Source: Planctomycetota bacterium (lineage in GTDB: Bacteria; Planctomycetota; MHYJ01; JACPRB01). From it: 43,510 nucleotides of DNA. Where the stretch lies: positions 1-43,510 of the forward strand of contig DATLZA010000129.1 in the NCBI GenBank assembly GCA_035574235.1, read 5' to 3'. The first letter of the stretch is position 1; each line of letters starts with the position of its first letter. Shown here in pieces: positions 1-10,514 of the stretch. The position numbers and the translations under genes were made by a program. Below the pieces are notes generated by a model. That model was not told the DNA's origin. It saw only the letters and a list, made by a program, of their open reading frames with translations, and did not search any database.

Positions 1-138
1 CATGTAGACGGCGACCACGGTTCCCGTGGCATGCGTCGTGTTCCCGAGCACGGTGCCGGCCACGCGGATCCAGACGACTTCGTAGACCAGACCGCACAAG
101 CCGGATGCGAAGAAGAGAAGCAGCGCCGCGGTTTTCAT
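1..138 (-). CDS. Spermidine-synthase-like multi-pass membrane protein, N-terminal fragment
   Basis: Reading from an ATG at 138 leftwards gives 46 codons that run off the window edge with no stop. The peptide is a hydrophobic first helix (starting MKTAALLLFFASG) followed by GLVYEVVWIR and LGNTT. This is the pattern at the N-terminus of the fused MFS/polyamine-aminopropyltransferase-like proteins, where a short helix is followed by G-x-x-Y-[EQ]-V-V-W-x-R and x-G-N-T. Those proteins have several membrane segments and then a SAM-dependent spermidine-synthase fold; the catalytic part is outside the window. A TACACT box ends 7 bases before the ATG and there is no Shine-Dalgarno sequence, so translation is probably leaderless. 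The substrate cannot be judged from this fragment. Confidence 0.75.
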   Translation of the reverse strand, partial: MKTAALLLFFASGLCGLVYEVVWIRVAGTVLGNTTHATGTVVAVYM

Positions 139-145
139 GAACTGG

Positions 146-151
146 AGTGTA
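146..151 (-). promoter_or_regulatory. -10 box of the spermidine-synthase-like gene
   Basis: TACACT on the minus strand (151 to 146), followed by 7 bases and the ATG at 138. No convincing -35 is visible at 16-18 bases. The distance puts the expected transcription start at or next to the A of the start codon. Confidence 0.4.
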
Positions 152-207
152 CCCGCCGAAAGGTCGGAATCCGGAAGATTCTGCGCGAAGCGCCACCGGT
201 TGGCCCG

Positions 208-1907
<1,700 letters not shown>

Positions 1908-1921
1908 TTACGGGTTTTTGC

Positions 1922-1950
1922 TTGACTTCCGCGGGGGCGCGGGTATTAAT
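1922..1950 (+). promoter_or_regulatory. Promoter of the ribosomal protein block
   Basis: TTGACT (1922-1927) with TATTAA/ATTAAT (1944-1950) at a spacing of 16-17 bases, in an AT-rich island of an otherwise GC-rich region. The expected start is near 1956, giving a leader of about 30 bases. A conventional Shine-Dalgarno GGAG lies at 1978-1981, 6 bases before the rpsQ GTG. Unlike the nearby serS promoter, this one produces a true 5' leader. Confidence 0.65.
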
Positions 1951-1987
1951 TGTGTCCTCTTAACCGAGGCACTTTTCGGAGCCTGAC

Positions 1988-2341
1988 GTGCCCCCGAAAA
2001 CCGAGACGAAGGAAACTGTCGCCCGGAGCCGCCGCCGCACGGTGGTGGGAGTGGTGATCGGCGACAAGATGCAGAAGACGATCAAGGTGCAGGTCGAGCG
2101 CCTGGTGCGCCATCCGGAGTTCGAGAAGACGCTGCGCAAGCACTACGTCTGCTACGCGCACGACGAGAAGCGGGAAGCGCGCCGGGGCGACAAGGTCGAG
2201 CTGATGGAGACGCGGCCGCTCTCCCGGCTCAAGCACTGGAGGCTGGTGCGGGTGCTGGAGCGCTCGGCGGCGGGGGCGGCCGCGCCGGACGCCCGCCAGG
2301 CGGCGCGTCCGGGAGGCGGGGCGGAGTCGTCCCAGGCCTGA
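1988..2341 (+). CDS. rpsQ: 30S ribosomal protein S17 (uS17)
   Basis: 117 residues. The OB-fold core (about 15-95) shows [18 protein letters not shown] and the [15 protein letters not shown] ending typical of bacterial S17, which binds 16S rRNA early in assembly. A tail of about 25 residues rich in Ala, Gly and Pro extends beyond the usual end. It starts with GTG at 1988, chosen for the GGAG 6 bases upstream. It is the first gene of the block; rpmC (L29), which normally precedes it, is absent, and serS lies upstream on the other strand. Confidence 0.96.
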   Translation: MPPKTETKETVARSRRRTVVGVVIGDKMQKTIKVQVERLVRHPEFEKTLRKHYVCYAHDEKREARRGDKVELMETRPLSRLKHWRLVRVLERSAAGAAAPDARQAARPGGGAESSQA

Positions 2342-2354
2342 GGGGGACCCATCC

Positions 2355-2720
2355 ATGATCCAGCTCAAGACGATTCTCGACGTGGCCGACAACACCGGGG
2401 CGAAGCTCGCCTCATGTATTCAGATCCTCGGGGACTCCAAGCGCCGCTACGGCCGGATCGGGGACATCATCGTGGCCAACGTCAAGCGGGCGGATCCCGG
2501 GGCGGCGATCAAGCAGGGGGATGTGGTTCGAGGGGTGATCGTGCGGACGCGGGCGGCGGCCCGGCGCGAGGACGGCTCGTACGTGCGGTTCGACCGCAAC
2601 GCGATGGTGCTTCTGGACAACGACGGAAATCCGCGCGGAACGCGCATCTTCGGGGCGGTGCCGCGGGAGCTGCGCAACAAGTTCATGAAGATCATTTCGC
2701 TGGCGGCGGAAGTCGTATGA
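2355..2720 (+). CDS. rplN: 50S ribosomal protein L14 (uL14)
   Basis: 121 residues, the standard size. Conserved stretches include [18 protein letters not shown] near the start, the arginine-rich [11 protein letters not shown] segment, and [21 protein letters not shown]14 lies at the subunit interface, where it contacts 16S rRNA and the silencing factor RsfS. The stop overlaps the rplX start by four bases (ATGA), indicating translational coupling. Confidence 0.98.
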   Translation: MIQLKTILDVADNTGAKLASCIQILGDSKRRYGRIGDIIVANVKRADPGAAIKQGDVVRGVIVRTRAAARREDGSYVRFDRNAMVLLDNDGNPRGTRIFGAVPRELRNKFMKIISLAAEVV

Positions 2721-3034
2721 TCCGCAGAAACGACATTGTTCGGGTGATCGCCGGCTCCGAAAAGGGGAAGACGGGGAAGGTGCTTTCCGTGGACCGGAAG
2801 GCGGGGCGGGCGCTCGTCGAAGGGGTGAACCGGCGGTGGAAGCACCTGCGCCGGTCGCAGCAGCACCCGCACGGGGCGCGTATTCAGAAGGAAGCGCCGC
2901 TGGATCTTTCGAATCTTCAGCTTCTCTGCGGCTCCTGCAACAAGCCGACGCGGGCGGTCATGAAGCGCCTGGAGGATGGGGAGCGGGTCCGCATCTGCAA
3001 GAAATGCCGCCAGGCGGTGGCGGCCGAGGTCTGA
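2717..3034 (+). CDS. rplX: 50S ribosomal protein L24 (uL24), Zn-ribbon form
   Basis: 105 residues beginning at the ATG that overlaps the rplN stop. The N-terminal KOW motif is clear ([19 protein letters not shown]); it nucleates 50S assembly on 23S rRNA. The C-terminal part carries two CxxC pairs, C71/C74 and C94/C97, so this is the zinc-ribbon version. Its stop overlaps the rplE start (TGATG). Confidence 0.96.
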   Translation: MIRRNDIVRVIAGSEKGKTGKVLSVDRKAGRALVEGVNRRWKHLRRSQQHPHGARIQKEAPLDLSNLQLLCGSCNKPTRAVMKRLEDGERVRICKKCRQAVAAEV

Positions 3035-3576
3035 TGGCCAGATTGCTTGAACGGTACCGGACGGAAGTGGTTCCGCAGCTCCAGAAGGAGCTGGGCACGG
3101 AGAATCCCCACGCGCTTCCGCGGCTGGACAAGATCGTGGTGTCCATGGGCGTGGGGAAGGCCCTGGAGAACAAGAACCGCCTGGACGCGGCGGCGCGCGA
3201 TCTGGCGACGATCACGGGCCAGAAGCCGCTGGTGACGCGGGCGCGCAAGTCGGTGGCGGGCTTCAAGCTGCGCAAGGGGCAGGAGATCGGCCTCAAGGTG
3301 ACGCTGCGGGGCCGGAGGATGTACGAGTTCCTGGACCGGCTGATCACGATCGTGATGCCCCGCATCCGGGACTTCCGGGGGCTGTCCCCGAAATCCTTCG
3401 ACGGGGCCGGCAACTACAACCTGGGCATCTCCGAGCAGGTGGTGTTCCCGGAGATCAACATCGACAAGATGGAGTTCGTCCAGGGGATGAACATCACGAT
3501 CGGGGTGAAGGCGCGCAAGCCGGAACATTCGTTCGAGCTTCTGCGCCGGCTGGGGGTGCCGTTCCGGGCGTCGTGA
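3034..3576 (+). CDS. rplE: 50S ribosomal protein L5 (uL5)
   Basis: 180 residues starting at the ATG that shares a base with the rplX stop; a longer in-frame extension upstream is only the shadow of rplX. Recognisable features are LDKIVVSMGVGKA, RARKSVAGFKLRKGQEIGLKV and the C-terminal half with DFRGLSPKSFDGAGNYNLGI. L5 binds 5S rRNA and contacts P-site tRNA. A 47-base gap separates it from rpsZ. Confidence 0.97.
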   Translation: MARLLERYRTEVVPQLQKELGTENPHALPRLDKIVVSMGVGKALENKNRLDAAARDLATITGQKPLVTRARKSVAGFKLRKGQEIGLKVTLRGRRMYEFLDRLITIVMPRIRDFRGLSPKSFDGAGNYNLGISEQVVFPEINIDKMEFVQGMNITIGVKARKPEHSFELLRRLGVPFRAS

Positions 3577-3623
3577 GGCGGGCGGCGGGGCAAGGCGTTC
3601 ATCAACGCGAGGGTTTTTGAGTC

Positions 3624-3809
3624 ATGGCGAGTCTTCGGTGGCGGGTCAAGCAGAAGCGCACGCCCAAGTTCCGCGTGCGGGCGTACAACCGCTGCGAGAT
3701 CTGCGGGCGCCGGCGCGGGTACTATCGGAAGTTCCACATCTGCCGCCTGTGCTTCCGGAAGCTCGCCAGCAACGCGGAGATTCCGGGGGTCCGGAAGGCC
3801 TCCTGGTAA
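3624..3809 (+). CDS. rpsZ: 30S ribosomal protein S14, zinc-binding type Z (uS14)
   Basis: 61 residues, the short S14 form. It has C24-x2-C27 and C40-x2-C43 (NRCEICGR and [11 protein letters not shown]), the four zinc ligands that distinguish this form from the longer zinc-free paralogue. It binds the 16S rRNA 3' domain. Being the only S14 in this cluster, it is probably the housekeeping copy. Confidence 0.97.
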   Translation: MASLRWRVKQKRTPKFRVRAYNRCEICGRRRGYYRKFHICRLCFRKLASNAEIPGVRKASW

Positions 3810-3830
3810 GGGTATAAGGGAGCCGTTCGC

Positions 3831-4238
3831 ATGCCGAGTTCGGATCCGGTCGGCGACATGATCGCCATGATCAAGAACGCCGCGCAGCGGCGCCATCCGC
3901 GTCTTTCGCTGCCGCACTCCCGGCTGAAGGAGGGGGTGGCGCGGGTGCTCCAGAAGGAGGGGTACCTCCAGGACGTCCGGGTGACCGCCGACGAGAAGCG
4001 GCCCCAGATCAAGACGCTGCATCTGTACCTCCGGTACGATGAGGACGGGGCCTGCGTGATCTCGGAGATCCGGCGGGTGTCGCGGCCGGGGTGCCGGATT
4101 TTCCGCGGCGTGGACCGGCTGGGCCGGGTGCTGGACGGCCTGGGAATCGCCGTTCTTTCGACGTCCAAGGGGATCCTGAGCGACCGCCAGGCGCGCCGGG
4201 AGCGCGTGGGCGGCGAAGTCCTCTGCAAGGTGTGGTGA
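3831..4238 (+). CDS. rpsH: 30S ribosomal protein S8 (uS8)
   Basis: 135 residues, typical length. The start MPSSDPVGDMIAMIKNA is the conserved S8 N-terminus, and the C-terminal STSKGILSDRQARRERVGGEVLCKVW contains the STS-G-x-x-[ST]-D signature, divided by the DRQAR segment. S8 binds helix 21 of 16S rRNA and in enterobacteria represses the spc operon; nothing here shows whether that regulation is kept. It ends 4 bases before rplF. Confidence 0.97.
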   Translation: MPSSDPVGDMIAMIKNAAQRRHPRLSLPHSRLKEGVARVLQKEGYLQDVRVTADEKRPQIKTLHLYLRYDEDGACVISEIRRVSRPGCRIFRGVDRLGRVLDGLGIAVLSTSKGILSDRQARRERVGGEVLCKVW

Positions 4239-4242
4239 GGTC

Positions 4243-4794
4243 ATGTCGCGCCTCGGGAAAAAGCCGATCGATCTGCCGGAGAAGGTCAAAGTCAGCGTGG
4301 CGGGACAGACCGTCACGGCCGAAGGCCCTCAGGGGCGGCACGCGCTGACGCTGCCGGCGGAGGTGTCGGCCAAGGTGGAGGAGGGCAAGCGGGTCGTCGT
4401 TTCCTGCAAGGGACAGACCCAGCAGCAGAAGGCGCTCTGGGGGACCTGGCGCAGCCATGTGGCCAACCTGATCGAAGGGGTTTCGAAGGGGTACGAGAAG
4501 AGTCTGGAGATCAACGGGGTCGGCTATAACGCCAAGGTGCAGGGCGACAAGCTCGTAATGACGCTGGGCTTTTCGCATCCGGTGGAGATGACGATTCCCA
4601 AGGGGCTGGCGGTGGCGTGCCCCTCGCCCACCGCGATCGTGGTCAAAGGCGTGGACAAGCACCTGGTCGGGCAGTTCGCCGCCGAGGTTCGGGCCAAGCG
4701 CCCGGCGGAGCCCTATAACCTCAAGGGCATCAAGTACAAGGACGAGGCGGTGCGCCGCAAGGCGGGCAAGACCTTCGTCACCGGGGCGACTTAA
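4243..4794 (+). CDS. rplF: 50S ribosomal protein L6 (uL6)
   Basis: 183 residues with two tandem L6 folds. The opening [15 protein letters not shown] and the C-terminal signature [19 protein letters not shown], with the lysine-rich [14 protein letters not shown], are diagnostic. L6 binds 23S rRNA helix 97 near the factor-binding site. The start follows rpsH by four bases with a GAGG-like Shine-Dalgarno site inside the rpsH end. Confidence 0.98.
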   Translation: MSRLGKKPIDLPEKVKVSVAGQTVTAEGPQGRHALTLPAEVSAKVEEGKRVVVSCKGQTQQQKALWGTWRSHVANLIEGVSKGYEKSLEINGVGYNAKVQGDKLVMTLGFSHPVEMTIPKGLAVACPSPTAIVVKGVDKHLVGQFAAEVRAKRPAEPYNLKGIKYKDEAVRRKAGKTFVTGAT

Positions 4795-4814
4795 GAGACG
4801 AGGCGGGGGCGACC

Positions 4815-5330
4815 GTGAACCTGATCCGAGCGCAGGAAAGGCGCAAGTGGGAGCGGCGGCAGCGCCGGTCCTGGCATGTGGGCAACCGCATCTTCGGAAC
4901 GAAGGAGCGGCCGCGGCTGTCCGTCTACCGGAGCCATCGGCACTTTCATTGTCAGATCATCGACGACACGACGGGGCACACCCTGGCGGCGGCCTCGACC
5001 CTGATGAAGGACCTGCGCGGGCAGCTCAAGCACGGAGGCGACAAGAAGGCGGCGGCCCTGGTGGGGCAGAAGCTGGCCGAGGTCGCCCGGGCGAAGGGGA
5101 TCACGCGGGTCGTGTTCGACCGGAATTTTTACCGCTTTCACGGGCGGGTGCGCGCGTTCGCCGAGGCGGCGGCGAAGGGGGGGCTGGAGTTCCTGGTGAA
5201 CCCGGACAAGAAGGAGCGTGCGCCCAAGGCGGCCAAACCGGCCAAGCCGGAGAAGGCTCCCGCCGCCAAGCCCAAGGGCGAAGGAAAGCCCGCCGCCAAG
5301 GCGCCGGCGCCCAAGCCCGAATCCAAGTAG
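4815..5330 (+). CDS. rplR: 50S ribosomal protein L18 (uL18) with Ala/Lys/Pro tail
   Basis: 171 residues against about 120 for the family. The core runs from [16 protein letters not shown] and [19 protein letters not shown] through [15 protein letters not shown]-like residues, to [20 protein letters not shown]; it binds 5S rRNA. The last 45 or so residues are a low-complexity run of Lys, Ala and Pro with no predicted fold. The GTG start at 4815 places the initiator immediately before [10 protein letters not shown]. Confidence 0.95.
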   Translation: MNLIRAQERRKWERRQRRSWHVGNRIFGTKERPRLSVYRSHRHFHCQIIDDTTGHTLAAASTLMKDLRGQLKHGGDKKAAALVGQKLAEVARAKGITRVVFDRNFYRFHGRVRAFAEAAAKGGLEFLVNPDKKERAPKAAKPAKPEKAPAAKPKGEGKPAAKAPAPKPESK

Positions 5331-5339
5331 AGGTGACGG

Positions 5340-5906
5340 ATGGCCGAAGTGCGTGAGCGGCGCGAGAGCCGCGCGGGCGAGGACCTGGAGGAAATCGTCG
5401 TCAAGGTCAAGCGCTGCGCCAAGGTGGTCAAGGGCGGCAAGCGCTTCAGTTTCAACGCGCTGGTCGTCGTGGGCGACCGGAAGGGCCGCGTGGGCTGGGG
5501 CTACGGGAAGGCCAACGAAGTTCCCTTCGCGGTCAACAAAGGCATCCAGGAGGGCAAGAAGAACCTGATCGAGGTGCCCGTGGTGCGCACGACGATTCCC
5601 CACGAGGTGCGCCAGAAGCACGGGGCGACGGAAGTCGTGCTCCGTCCGGCCTGCGAGGGAACGGGCATCAAGGCCGGCGCGGCCGCCCGGGCGGTCCTGG
5701 AGCTGGCCGGCATCCACAACGTCCTGTCCAAGGTGTTCGGCAGCACGAATCCCATCAACGTGGTCAAGGCCACGTTCGAAGCGCTCTGCCGGCTGCGGCC
5801 GATCGGTCGGGTCGAGGAGCTGCGGGGCGTGAAGCTTCGCGAGAAGACGTCGGAGGCGCCGGCGCCGGCCGCCGCGGCGGCGTCCTCCGGGGAGACGAAG
5901 GCATGA
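5340..5906 (+). CDS. rpsE: 30S ribosomal protein S5 (uS5)
   Basis: 188 residues. The double-stranded-RNA-binding N-terminal domain contains [20 protein letters not shown] and [18 protein letters not shown]; the C-terminal domain has [22 protein letters not shown] and [18 protein letters not shown]5 shapes the mRNA entry channel and translational accuracy. A Pro/Ala-rich tail of about 20 residues follows. It overlaps rplO by four bases (ATGA); rpmD (L30), usually between the two, is absent. Confidence 0.97.
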   Translation: MAEVRERRESRAGEDLEEIVVKVKRCAKVVKGGKRFSFNALVVVGDRKGRVGWGYGKANEVPFAVNKGIQEGKKNLIEVPVVRTTIPHEVRQKHGATEVVLRPACEGTGIKAGAAARAVLELAGIHNVLSKVFGSTNPINVVKATFEALCRLRPIGRVEELRGVKLREKTSEAPAPAAAAASSGETKA

Positions 5907-6364
5907 ACCTGACCGACGCCCGGAAGTCGCGGATTCCGCGCAAGAAGAAGTTCCCCGTGGGGCGCGGCCACTCCAGCGGGCTGGGCAAGACCTGCGGGCG
6001 GGGGCGCAAGGGCCAGTACGCCCGCCAGGGTGAAAGGTTCCGGCCCTACTTCGAGGGCGGACAGATGCCCATGGTGCGGCGCCTGCCCAAGCGGGGCTTC
6101 AATAACGCCGCGTTCAAGACGGATTACGAGGTCGTCAACGTCGGACAGCTCGAGGCGGCGTTCGCCCCGGGCGCCACCGTGGACGAAGCGGCCCTCCGGG
6201 CCAAGGGCCTGGTCCGCCGGACGGCCGATGGAGTCAAGATCCTGGGCGAGGGGGAGCTCACGAAGAAGCTCGTCGTCAAGGCTCACGCGTTCACCCGGTC
6301 GGCCGAGGAGAAGATCGTGAAGGCCGGGGGGAGCGTGGAGCGCCTGGGCGCCGCGGCGCGGTAG
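5903..6364 (+). CDS. rplO: 50S ribosomal protein L15 (uL15)
   Basis: 153 residues. The glycine- and basic-rich N-terminal extension ([19 protein letters not shown] then QYARQG) penetrates the 50S core; [12 protein letters not shown] and [15 protein letters not shown]-like residues near the end match the family. It starts in the rpsE stop and ends 3 bases before secY, so translation is probably coupled across all three. Confidence 0.96.
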   Translation: MNLTDARKSRIPRKKKFPVGRGHSSGLGKTCGRGRKGQYARQGERFRPYFEGGQMPMVRRLPKRGFNNAAFKTDYEVVNVGQLEAAFAPGATVDEAALRAKGLVRRTADGVKILGEGELTKKLVVKAHAFTRSAEEKIVKAGGSVERLGAAAR

Positions 6365-6367
6365 GCC

Positions 6368-7714
6368 ATGCAGATCCTTCAGTCGTTCCAGAATATCTTC
6401 AAGATTCCGGAGCTGCGCGCCCGGATCCTCTGGACGTTCGCGCTTCTGATCGTCTTCCGGCTGGGAACCCACATTCCGCTTCCGGGCGTGAGCCCCGAGG
6501 GCATCCGTTCGTGGGCCGAGCAGCTGGAGCGGGAGGGGGGCGATCTTTTCGCCATGCTCCAGGTGTTCACGGGCGGCGGGTTCCTGAACCTGGCGCTCTT
6601 TTCGCTCGGGATCATGCCCTACATCACGGCCTCCATCATCATGCAGCTCATGACCAAGGTGAGCCCGACGCTGGAGGCGATCGCCAAGGAAGGTCCCAGC
6701 GGGCAGCGCAAGATCCAGCAGTACACCCGCTACGCCACGATTCCGGTGTGCCTGATCCAGGGGTTTTTCGCGGCCCGGCAGCTCGCCCAGGCGAGCGCTC
6801 AGCAGGCCGCGCAGAGCGGGCTTCCGCTTTTGACGAGCACGGGCTTCGGGACCTCGTTTCTCCTGGTGCTCGGCATGACGGCGGGGGCGCTCTTTGTCAT
6901 GTGGCTGGGGGAGCAGATCAGCGAGCGGGGGATCGGAAACGGCGCCAGCGTCCTCATCATGGCCGGGATCGTCGCGCGGATGCCGGAGACGCTCTGGGAG
7001 ATGTACACCAAGGCCCGGGAAGGATACGGCACGGTCACCATGGGTTCCATCCTGGCCACGCTGGCGCTTTATCTGGCGGCCATCGTGGGGGTCGTCTTCG
7101 TGACGCAGGCCCAGCGGCGGATTCCGCTCCAGCACGCCAAGCACATCCGGGGGCGGCGGATGATGACGGGCGGCCGGAACTACCTCCCCCTGCGGGTCAA
7201 CACGGCGGGCGTGATGCCCGTGATCTTCGCCTCGTCGCTTCTGATTCTGCCGTCGCTTCTTTCGTATATTCCCGGTCTGGGATTCATGAGGGATATCTTC
7301 CAGCGCGGGTGGTTCTTCTACACGATCTTCTACGTGACGATGATCGTGTTCTTCTCGTACTTCTGGACGTACCTTTTCATGAAGCCGTCGGAGATCGCTC
7401 TTCAGCTCAAGGAGGCCGGCAGCTTCGTGCCGGGGATCCGTCCGGGGGAGAATACGACCGCCTACCTCGACCAGATCCTTTCGCGGATCACGCTCTGCGG
7501 GGCGGTGTTCCTGTGCGTCATCGCGCTGCTTCCGGATCTTCTGTCGGTGGCGATGGGGGTGGACCGGTATCTGGTGTCGTTCCTGGGCGGCACGGGGATC
7601 CTCATCGTCGTGGGCGTGAGCCTGGACGTGGTCCAGAAGATCGAATCGTATCTGCTGATGCATCACTACGGCGGCTTCCTCGGGCCGGGGACGACGATCC
7701 GCGGGCGGCGGTAG
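6368..7714 (+). CDS. secY: Preprotein translocase subunit SecY
   Basis: 448 residues with about ten membrane segments, forming the SecYEG channel in the cytoplasmic membrane. The first transmembrane helix follows IPELRARILWTFALL, and the segment RLGTHIPLPGV precedes the plug region. GIMPYITASIIMQL is the conserved helix 2 motif, and the C-terminal loops contain PGIRPGENTTAYLD, with the essential-arginine loop nearby. The position after rplO is the classical spc operon order. A GC-rich 96-base gap follows before adk. Confidence 0.98.
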   Translation: MQILQSFQNIFKIPELRARILWTFALLIVFRLGTHIPLPGVSPEGIRSWAEQLEREGGDLFAMLQVFTGGGFLNLALFSLGIMPYITASIIMQLMTKVSPTLEAIAKEGPSGQRKIQQYTRYATIPVCLIQGFFAARQLAQASAQQAAQSGLPLLTSTGFGTSFLLVLGMTAGALFVMWLGEQISERGIGNGASVLIMAGIVARMPETLWEMYTKAREGYGTVTMGSILATLALYLAAIVGVVFVTQAQRRIPLQHAKHIRGRRMMTGGRNYLPLRVNTAGVMPVIFASSLLILPSLLSYIPGLGFMRDIFQRGWFFYTIFYVTMIVFFSYFWTYLFMKPSEIALQLKEAGSFVPGIRPGENTTAYLDQILSRITLCGAVFLCVIALLPDLLSVAMGVDRYLVSFLGGTGILIVVGVSLDVVQKIESYLLMHHYGGFLGPGTTIRGRR

Positions 7715-7810
7715 ACCGCCGCGGGGTCCTCCGGAGGCCGCCCGAAGGAGCCCGCGCGGGGCGGGCCTTCACCCAGGCTGCGGCCCGCGAAGGCGGGTCC
7801 GGGGGCAAAC

Positions 7811-8470
7811 GTGAGGCTTCTGTTGATCGGCGCGCCGGGATCGGGGAAGGGGACCCAGGCCAAGCGGCTTGCCGAGGAGCGCGCCGTGCCCCACATCGCC
7901 ACCGGCGACATTCTGCGCGAAGCGATCCGGCAGGACACCCCCGTCGGCCGCGAGGCCCGTCCCTACATCGCCGCCGGAGGGCTCGTCCCCGACGACATCA
8001 TGATCCGGGTGATCGAAGAGCGCTTCGGACGCGCCGACGTGGCCGCCGGATACGTCCTGGACGGGTTTCCCCGGACGCTTCCTCAGGCGGAGGCGCTGGA
8101 GCGGCTGCTGGCACGCCTGGGGCGGCCGCTGGAGCGGGTGCTCCTGCTGGAATGCCCCGAGGAGACGGTGCTGGACCGGATCACGGGACGGCGGACGTGC
8201 GAGGTCTGCGGGATGCCCTACCATCGGCGCCACCGTCCCCCGAGGCGCGAAGGGGTGTGCGATCGGGACGGGGGCCGGCTTGTCCAGCGCGAAGATGACA
8301 CGGAACCCAAGGCGCGACGGCGCCTGGAGAAGTACCGGGCGGAGACGGCGGCGGTGGTGCCCTTCTACGAGGCGCGCGGGATCCTGAGGCGGGTGGACGC
8401 GTCGCGGTCGCCCGACGAGGTCTACGGGGCGATCCTGGCGTCCGTGAAGGATCTCGGGGGGAGGGAATAG
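7811..8470 (+). CDS. adk: Adenylate kinase with zinc-type lid
   Basis: 219 residues, the long bacterial form; it converts ATP plus AMP to two ADP. The P-loop [10 protein letters not shown] lies at about 7-16, [13 protein letters not shown] is the AMP-binding segment, and [16 protein letters not shown] the conserved core. The lid (about 125-162) carries CEVCG and a later CDRDGG, giving a Cys-Cys-Cys-Asp set of possible zinc ligands. It starts with GTG at 7811, chosen because the family begins directly with [10 protein letters not shown]. It lies between secY and map as in many bacteria. Confidence 0.97.
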   Translation: MRLLLIGAPGSGKGTQAKRLAEERAVPHIATGDILREAIRQDTPVGREARPYIAAGGLVPDDIMIRVIEERFGRADVAAGYVLDGFPRTLPQAEALERLLARLGRPLERVLLLECPEETVLDRITGRRTCEVCGMPYHRRHRPPRREGVCDRDGGRLVQREDDTEPKARRRLEKYRAETAAVVPFYEARGILRRVDASRSPDEVYGAILASVKDLGGRE

Positions 8471-8473
8471 GCC

Positions 8474-9256
8474 GTGGCCCCCATCGTGAAGGAAGTCTGG
8501 GAAATCGACCTGATGCGGCAGGCGGGCCGCATCGTGGCGCAGGGGCTCAAGCTTCTGGCGGAGCATGTGCGGCCGGGGGTGACGACCGCCGAGCTCGACG
8601 CGCTCTACGAGCGGCACGTGCGCGAGTCCGGCGCGGTGCCCACCTTCAAGGGATACCGGGGGTTTCCCGCCTCGATTTGCGTCTCGATCAACGAGGAAGT
8701 GGTGCACGGGATTCCCTCGCCCCGCCGGGTTCTCAAGGAAGGGGACATTGTTTCCCTGGACGCCGGAGCGACGTACAAGGGGTACGTGGGGGACGCCGCC
8801 GTGACGCTCCCGGTGGGGAAGATTTCCCCGGCGGCCCGGCGGCTGATCGACACGACGCGCGAGGCCCTGGAGGAGGCGATCAAGCTCGTGGCGCCCGGCG
8901 TCGGGCTTTCGAAGATCGCCGCGACGATTCAGCGGTACGCCGAGAGCCGCGGCTACAGCGTCGTCAAGAAGTTCGTCGGCCACGGGATCGGCCGGCAGAT
9001 GCACGAGGAGCCGCAGGTGCCCAACTACGTGGACGGGCTGCCGCTGGAGCAGTTCGAATACATCCTGAAGCCCGGCATCTGCATCGCCATCGAGCCGATG
9101 CTCAACGAGGGGACCGACGACGTGCGGACCCTCAAGGACAACTGGACGGTGGTGACGCGGGACCGGAAGCTGTCGGCCCATTTCGAGCACACGGTGGCGG
9201 TGACCGAGAAGGGGCACGAGGTCCTGACGCGGCTGGAGGACCCGGGGCGCGCTTGA
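8474..9256 (+). CDS. map: Methionine aminopeptidase, type I
   Basis: 260 residues of the pita-bread fold; it removes the initiator methionine co-translationally. The five metal ligands are visible in order: Asp in [11 protein letters not shown], Asp in [10 protein letters not shown], His in [16 protein letters not shown], Glu in CIAIEPML and Glu in [12 protein letters not shown]. It starts with GTG at 8474, three bases after the adk stop. Its TGA stop lies inside the -35 box of the downstream infA promoter. Confidence 0.97.
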   Translation: MAPIVKEVWEIDLMRQAGRIVAQGLKLLAEHVRPGVTTAELDALYERHVRESGAVPTFKGYRGFPASICVSINEEVVHGIPSPRRVLKEGDIVSLDAGATYKGYVGDAAVTLPVGKISPAARRLIDTTREALEEAIKLVAPGVGLSKIAATIQRYAESRGYSVVKKFVGHGIGRQMHEEPQVPNYVDGLPLEQFEYILKPGICIAIEPMLNEGTDDVRTLKDNWTVVTRDRKLSAHFEHTVAVTEKGHEVLTRLEDPGRA

Positions 9257-9281
9257 CACGGCGGGGTCGAATCCCTATAGT
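9253..9281 (+). promoter_or_regulatory. Strong internal promoter in front of infA
   Basis: Consensus TTGACA at 9253-9258, a 17-base spacer and TATAGT at 9276-9281. The predicted start is near 9288, about 29 bases before the infA ATG. The -35 overlaps the map stop codon. Just downstream, CGCC-GCGG-GGCG (9290-9301) followed by five T forms a small hairpin that could act on transcripts reading through from map, although a 4-bp stem is weak for a terminator. Confidence 0.75.
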
Positions 9282-9316
9282 AGGCGTTCCGCCGCGGGGC
9301 GTTTTTCGGGAGTCCG

Positions 9317-9541
9317 ATGGCCAAAGAAGAGCCGATCCGCGTGGAGGCGATCGTCAAGGAGTCGCTTCCGAACGCGATGTTCCGGGTGAGTCTCGTGAAA
9401 AATCCGAACCACACGGTGCTCACCCACGTGTCCGGGAAGATGCGGATGAATTTCATCAAGATCCTCCCGGGCGACAAGGTGATCGTGGAGATGAGCCCGT
9501 ACGACCTGACCAAGGGGCGCATCATTTACCGGGAGCATTAG
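9317..9541 (+). CDS. infA: Translation initiation factor IF-1
   Basis: 74 residues forming a single OB fold. The opening [20 protein letters not shown], and [19 protein letters not shown] with [12 protein letters not shown], match bacterial IF-1, which occupies the A site of the 30S subunit during initiation. It is the first gene after the internal promoter. Confidence 0.98.
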   Translation: MAKEEPIRVEAIVKESLPNAMFRVSLVKNPNHTVLTHVSGKMRMNFIKILPGDKVIVEMSPYDLTKGRIIYREH

Positions 9542-9549
9542 CCGCGGCC

Positions 9550-9663
9550 ATGAAAGTCCGACCGTCGGTGAAGAGGATTTGCGAGAAGTGCCAGATCGTC
9601 CGGCGCAAGGGGCGCATCCGGGTGATCTGCGCCAATCCGAAACACAAGCAGAGGCAGGGGTAA
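9550..9663 (+). CDS. rpmJ: 50S ribosomal protein L36 (bL36), zinc form
   Basis: 37 residues, [19 protein letters not shown] at the start and NPKHKQRQG at the end. Three Cys (CEKC and [10 protein letters not shown]) and a His form the zinc site of the C+ type. It starts 8 bases after infA and ends 4 bases before rpsM. The gene is very short and is easily missed by ORF callers. Confidence 0.97.
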   Translation: MKVRPSVKRICEKCQIVRRKGRIRVICANPKHKQRQG

Positions 9664-9667
9664 GCGT

Positions 9668-10051
9668 ATGGCGCGCGTCGCCGGAGTGGAGATTCCCGCC
9701 CAGAAGCCCGCGTGGGTGTCGCTCACGTACGTTTTCGGGATCGGCCCGACGCTGTCGCGGAAGATCCTGAAGGAGGCGGGCGTGCCCGAACAGACGCGGG
9801 TGAAGGACCTCACGGAGGACCAGCTGGCGCGGATCAACTCGATCGTGGACAAGAACTACGTGGTCGAAGGCGCGCTGCGCCGCGTCATCGCCCAGAACAT
9901 TCAGCGTCTCAAGGATATCGGGTCCTATCGCGGGGCCCGGCACCGGCGGGGGCTGCCGGTGCGGGGCCAGAGGACGCGCTCCAACGCGCGCACGCGCAAG
10001 GGACCGCGCAAGACCGTAGCGGGCAAGAAGCAGCCCAAGTCGCCGACCTAG
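9668..10051 (+). CDS. rpsM: 30S ribosomal protein S13 (uS13)
   Basis: 127 residues, starting [20 protein letters not shown]. The helix-two-turn-helix region contains [14 protein letters not shown] and the C-terminal tail [20 protein letters not shown] is the signature that contacts P-site tRNA and helix 29. Position before rpsK follows the standard alpha operon. Confidence 0.98.
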   Translation: MARVAGVEIPAQKPAWVSLTYVFGIGPTLSRKILKEAGVPEQTRVKDLTEDQLARINSIVDKNYVVEGALRRVIAQNIQRLKDIGSYRGARHRRGLPVRGQRTRSNARTRKGPRKTVAGKKQPKSPT

Positions 10052-10064
10052 AGGAGGAGCGCCC

Positions 10065-10511
10065 GTGGCCGACGAGAAGGACAAGAAGGACGCCGCCAAG
10101 CCCGCCGAGGGGGCGGCCCCGAAGGCCGAAGAGAAGAAGGCACCGGCCCGAAAGGCCAAGAAGCTCGTGCCCAAGGCCATCGCCCACATTCAGGCGACCT
10201 TCAACAACACGATCATCACCATTACCGATCCCGCGGGGGACACGCTGTGCTGGGCGTCCGCCGGGACGATCGGCTACAAGGGGTCTCGGAAGTCCACCCC
10301 CTTCGCGGCCCAGAAGGCGGCCGAGAGCGCCGCGGAGAAGGCCCAGAAGTTCGGCGTCCGGGAGGTGGAAGTGCGCATCAAGGGCCCGGGGGCCGGGCGG
10401 GAGAGCGCGATCCGGGCGCTTCAGTCGGCGGGGCTGGAGGTCCGCGTGATCGAGGACGTGACGCCCCTGCCGCACAACGGCTGCCGGCCCCGGAAGAAGA
10501 GGAGAGTGTAA
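10065..10511 (+). CDS. rpsK: 30S ribosomal protein S11 (uS11) with N-terminal extension
   Basis: 148 residues against about 129 for the family. The core starts near residue 40 with [18 protein letters not shown] and ends with the diagnostic [18 protein letters not shown], which lines the mRNA exit site. The first 38 residues are a Lys/Ala/Glu run without expected structure. The GTG at 10065 has GGAGGAGC in front (10052-10059), a good ribosome site, which supports including the extension. Confidence 0.96.
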   Translation: MADEKDKKDAAKPAEGAAPKAEEKKAPARKAKKLVPKAIAHIQATFNNTIITITDPAGDTLCWASAGTIGYKGSRKSTPFAAQKAAESAAEKAQKFGVREVEVRIKGPGAGRESAIRALQSAGLEVRVIEDVTPLPHNGCRPRKKRRV

Positions 10512-10514
10512 GCG

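Noticed and set aside
5501-7666. A 721-codon minus-strand frame across rpsE, rplO and secY
   Set aside because: Mirror of three certain genes; the composition (His/Asp/Arg/Pro) is that of antisense frames.
9290-9306. Intrinsic terminator between map and infA
   Set aside because: The stem is only 4 bp although five T follow; kept as a possible attenuator but not called.
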